A DNA stretch of 23,832 nt from Candidatus Egerieousia excrementavium. Lineage in GTDB: Bacteria > Bacteroidota > Bacteroidia > Bacteroidales > UBA932. This document shows positions 22,701 through 23,832 of this stretch, in pieces; within the stretch, counting starts at the first letter, position 1, and each line of letters starts with the position of its first letter. The DNA is taken from positions 1 through 23,832 of the forward strand of contig JADINB010000005.1 in NCBI GenBank assembly GCA_017694275.1. The letters are read 5' to 3'. Under the pieces are notes generated by a model that was given only the letters and a program-made list of their open reading frames with translations, did no database searches and was not told the origin of the DNA. The position numbers were made by a program, and so were the translations under genes.

Positions 22701-23832
22701 ATGATTATGAGAAATATTACAATATTGTTCTCTTTGCTTGTGTGTATGTTTTCCTGCTCGGTCCAAGAGACCGGAGACAGAGATGTGCTGTTGTATGGCA
22801 AGCGGGATTCTGTCTCGTTTTCGGTGAACTATGCTTTGTTGCCGGAATCTACGAAAGCGGCCGATGTAAACGAGACTCTGGTGGAAGATGTAAATCTCTA
22901 TCTTTTCAATGAATTGGGCGACCTGGTCTATTATTCATACTCGGAAGGCAGTTCAAGTGTAGAAACAAGCGTATATGAGAATATGGATTATTCGCTATAT
23001 GCACTTGTAAATGCGCATGCAAGGATATATGTCAGAAGTGTGGATGAACTTCAGACTTTAAGATATTCCATAACGGATTATCCCGAGATGGTTTCTGCTG
23101 ACGGCAGCGTGCTGATGTCGGGCTCTCTGGAAGCCGTAAGACTCTCCGGCAGGGCTGATGTTACAGTTAACCTGACCAGGTGTGTGGCCAAAATAGTGCT
23201 CAAATGTGATTTTTCAGGATTGAATCCAGATGTAGGTATAGTGGCGGATGAAGTCTCACTCAAAAATCTGCCCCTTTCTGTAAAACCTTTTGCGCAGAGC
23301 AAGGTTGACGACCGTGACGATACCTCTTCTTCGACTATAGTAGAGAACCCTTCTGTTGAAACACTTCAGCAGGGCATAGTATTTTACCAATATGAAAACA
23401 TGCAGGGACTTTTGCAGGAAGGGAATCTGGACCAGACGAAAAAATGGTGGCCGGAGGAGAATCCATATTCGGAAATTTGCAGTTACGTGGAGATGAAGGG
23501 GCATTATTCGTCTTCACGTAAAGACGGTGCCATTACATACAGATTTTATCTGGGCAAAGATATGGTGGCAGATTACAGTGTGGAGAGAAACCGGCAGTAT
23601 ACAGTTGTACTCTGCTTTAACGGCGACGGTGCCGTGGAGGAAAATACCTGGAGAGTTGACAACAGCGAGATAGTGGACCTTGTCACATCTGTAGAGCTTT
23701 TGCCGGAATCGCACAAGTTTACCGAAATCGGGGCTACACTGCAGCTGTCGGCGACGGTGCAGCCTCTTACCGCCGCAAACAAGACATTGCAATGGAGTAC
23801 TTCCGATGAGAAGGTGGCAACGGTAGACCAGT
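22701..23832 (+). CDS. Fimbrillin-like accessory/tip protein with BIG2 domain, truncated by window end
   Basis: The frame is open from 22701 to the right edge (377 complete codons, no stop), so the gene continues beyond the window. A lipoprotein signal (LLVCMFSC) is followed by a beta-rich fimbrillin-like region with the STKAADVNE stretch, then VEDVNLYLFNELGDLVY, and VTVNLTRCVAKIVLKCDF (about 154-171), the pattern of the first fimbrillin domain. From about residue 332 it enters a BIG2 immunoglobulin-like repeat: ELLPESHKF, ATLQLSATVQPLTAANKTL, WSTSDEKVATVD. This combination suggests a tip or accessory adhesin (DUF4906-like, by memory). An alternative start is the ATG at 22707. Ribosome-site evidence does not decide between them; I use 22701. 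Confidence 0.78.
   Translation, partial: MIMRNITILFSLLVCMFSCSVQETGDRDVLLYGKRDSVSFSVNYALLPESTKAADVNETLVEDVNLYLFNELGDLVYYSYSEGSSSVETSVYENMDYSLYALVNAHARIYVRSVDELQTLRYSITDYPEMVSADGSVLMSGSLEAVRLSGRADVTVNLTRCVAKIVLKCDFSGLNPDVGIVADEVSLKNLPLSVKPFAQSKVDDRDDTSSSTIVENPSVETLQQGIVFYQYENMQGLLQEGNLDQTKKWWPEENPYSEICSYVEMKGHYSSSRKDGAITYRFYLGKDMVADYSVERNRQYTVVLCFNGDGAVEENTWRVDNSEIVDLVTSVELLPESHKFTEIGATLQLSATVQPLTAANKTLQWSTSDEKVATVDQ

Noticed and set aside
1..23832. CRISPR array, tRNA or rRNA genes, toxin-antitoxin or defence cassette
   Set aside because: I looked for regularly spaced repeats, conserved rRNA or tRNA-like stretches and small paired genes and saw none.

Overview
The window reads as chromosomal DNA from an anaerobic member of the Bacteroidales (Bacteroidota). 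The evidence is: several upstream regions with the Bacteroidota-type -7 promoter element (TAnnTTTG, plus a TAnnTTCG-like variant) and mostly weak Shine-Dalgarno sequences; an S46 family dipeptidyl-peptidase; a DUF3575/OmpA-like/fimbrillin (type V pilus) operon with Bacteroidales-style lipoprotein signals; and the clpC / gyrA / TPR neighbourhood. I cannot fix the genus. S46 peptidase plus a phosphotransbutyrylase/butyrate kinase operon would suit an amino-acid-fermenting gut or oral lineage (for example an Odoribacter-, Alistipes- or Porphyromonas-like organism).

Layout: (1) 65-967 +, a conserved protein with a Hef/Seg-like C-terminal domain. (2) 992-3487 -, clpC, divergent from gyrA (3597-6095 +), which is followed 23 bp later by a secreted TPR protein (6119-7420 +). 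(3) 7421-7656 is a gene-free gap, the longest in the window, holding a strong 18-bp hairpin and a 164-bp MITE-like element. (4) 7657-8772 -, an AI-2E/PerM family membrane protein, sharing a compact divergent promoter region with a DPP11-type S46 peptidase (8825-10843 +). (5) 10830-12710 -, a PurF-like glutamine amidotransferase/phosphoribosyltransferase, and upstream of it a small ComEC-like membrane protein (12746-13870 -), divergent from a diacylglycerol-kinase family lipid kinase (13953-14855 +). (6) 14930-18152 +, ackA-ptb-buk, preceded by a perfect 12-bp inverted repeat and closed by a clear intrinsic terminator. (7) 18271 to the right edge +, a tightly packed fimbrial operon: DUF3575 outer-membrane barrel, large OmpA-like lipoprotein, fimbrillin, FimB/Mfa2-like subunit, and a fimbrillin-like protein running into a BIG2 immunoglobulin-like domain, cut by the window end.

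Functionally, the peptidase would release Asp/Glu dipeptides in the periplasm, and the ackA-ptb-buk operon would recover ATP from acyl phosphates produced by fermenting amino acids or butyrate-pathway intermediates. The fimbrial operon builds a surface adhesin. ClpC, GyrA, the lipid kinase and the PurF-like enzyme are housekeeping.

I do not see an obviously new defence or mobile system. The observations most worth a second look are the symmetrical operator-like repeat in front of ackA-ptb-buk, the Leu at the GyrA Ser83-equivalent position, the G-to-F change in the PurF-like oxyanion-hole motif, the stripped-down ComEC, promoters placed only 4-7 nt from start codons (possible leaderless mRNAs), and the MITE-like repeat. 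No tRNA, rRNA or CRISPR array was seen.
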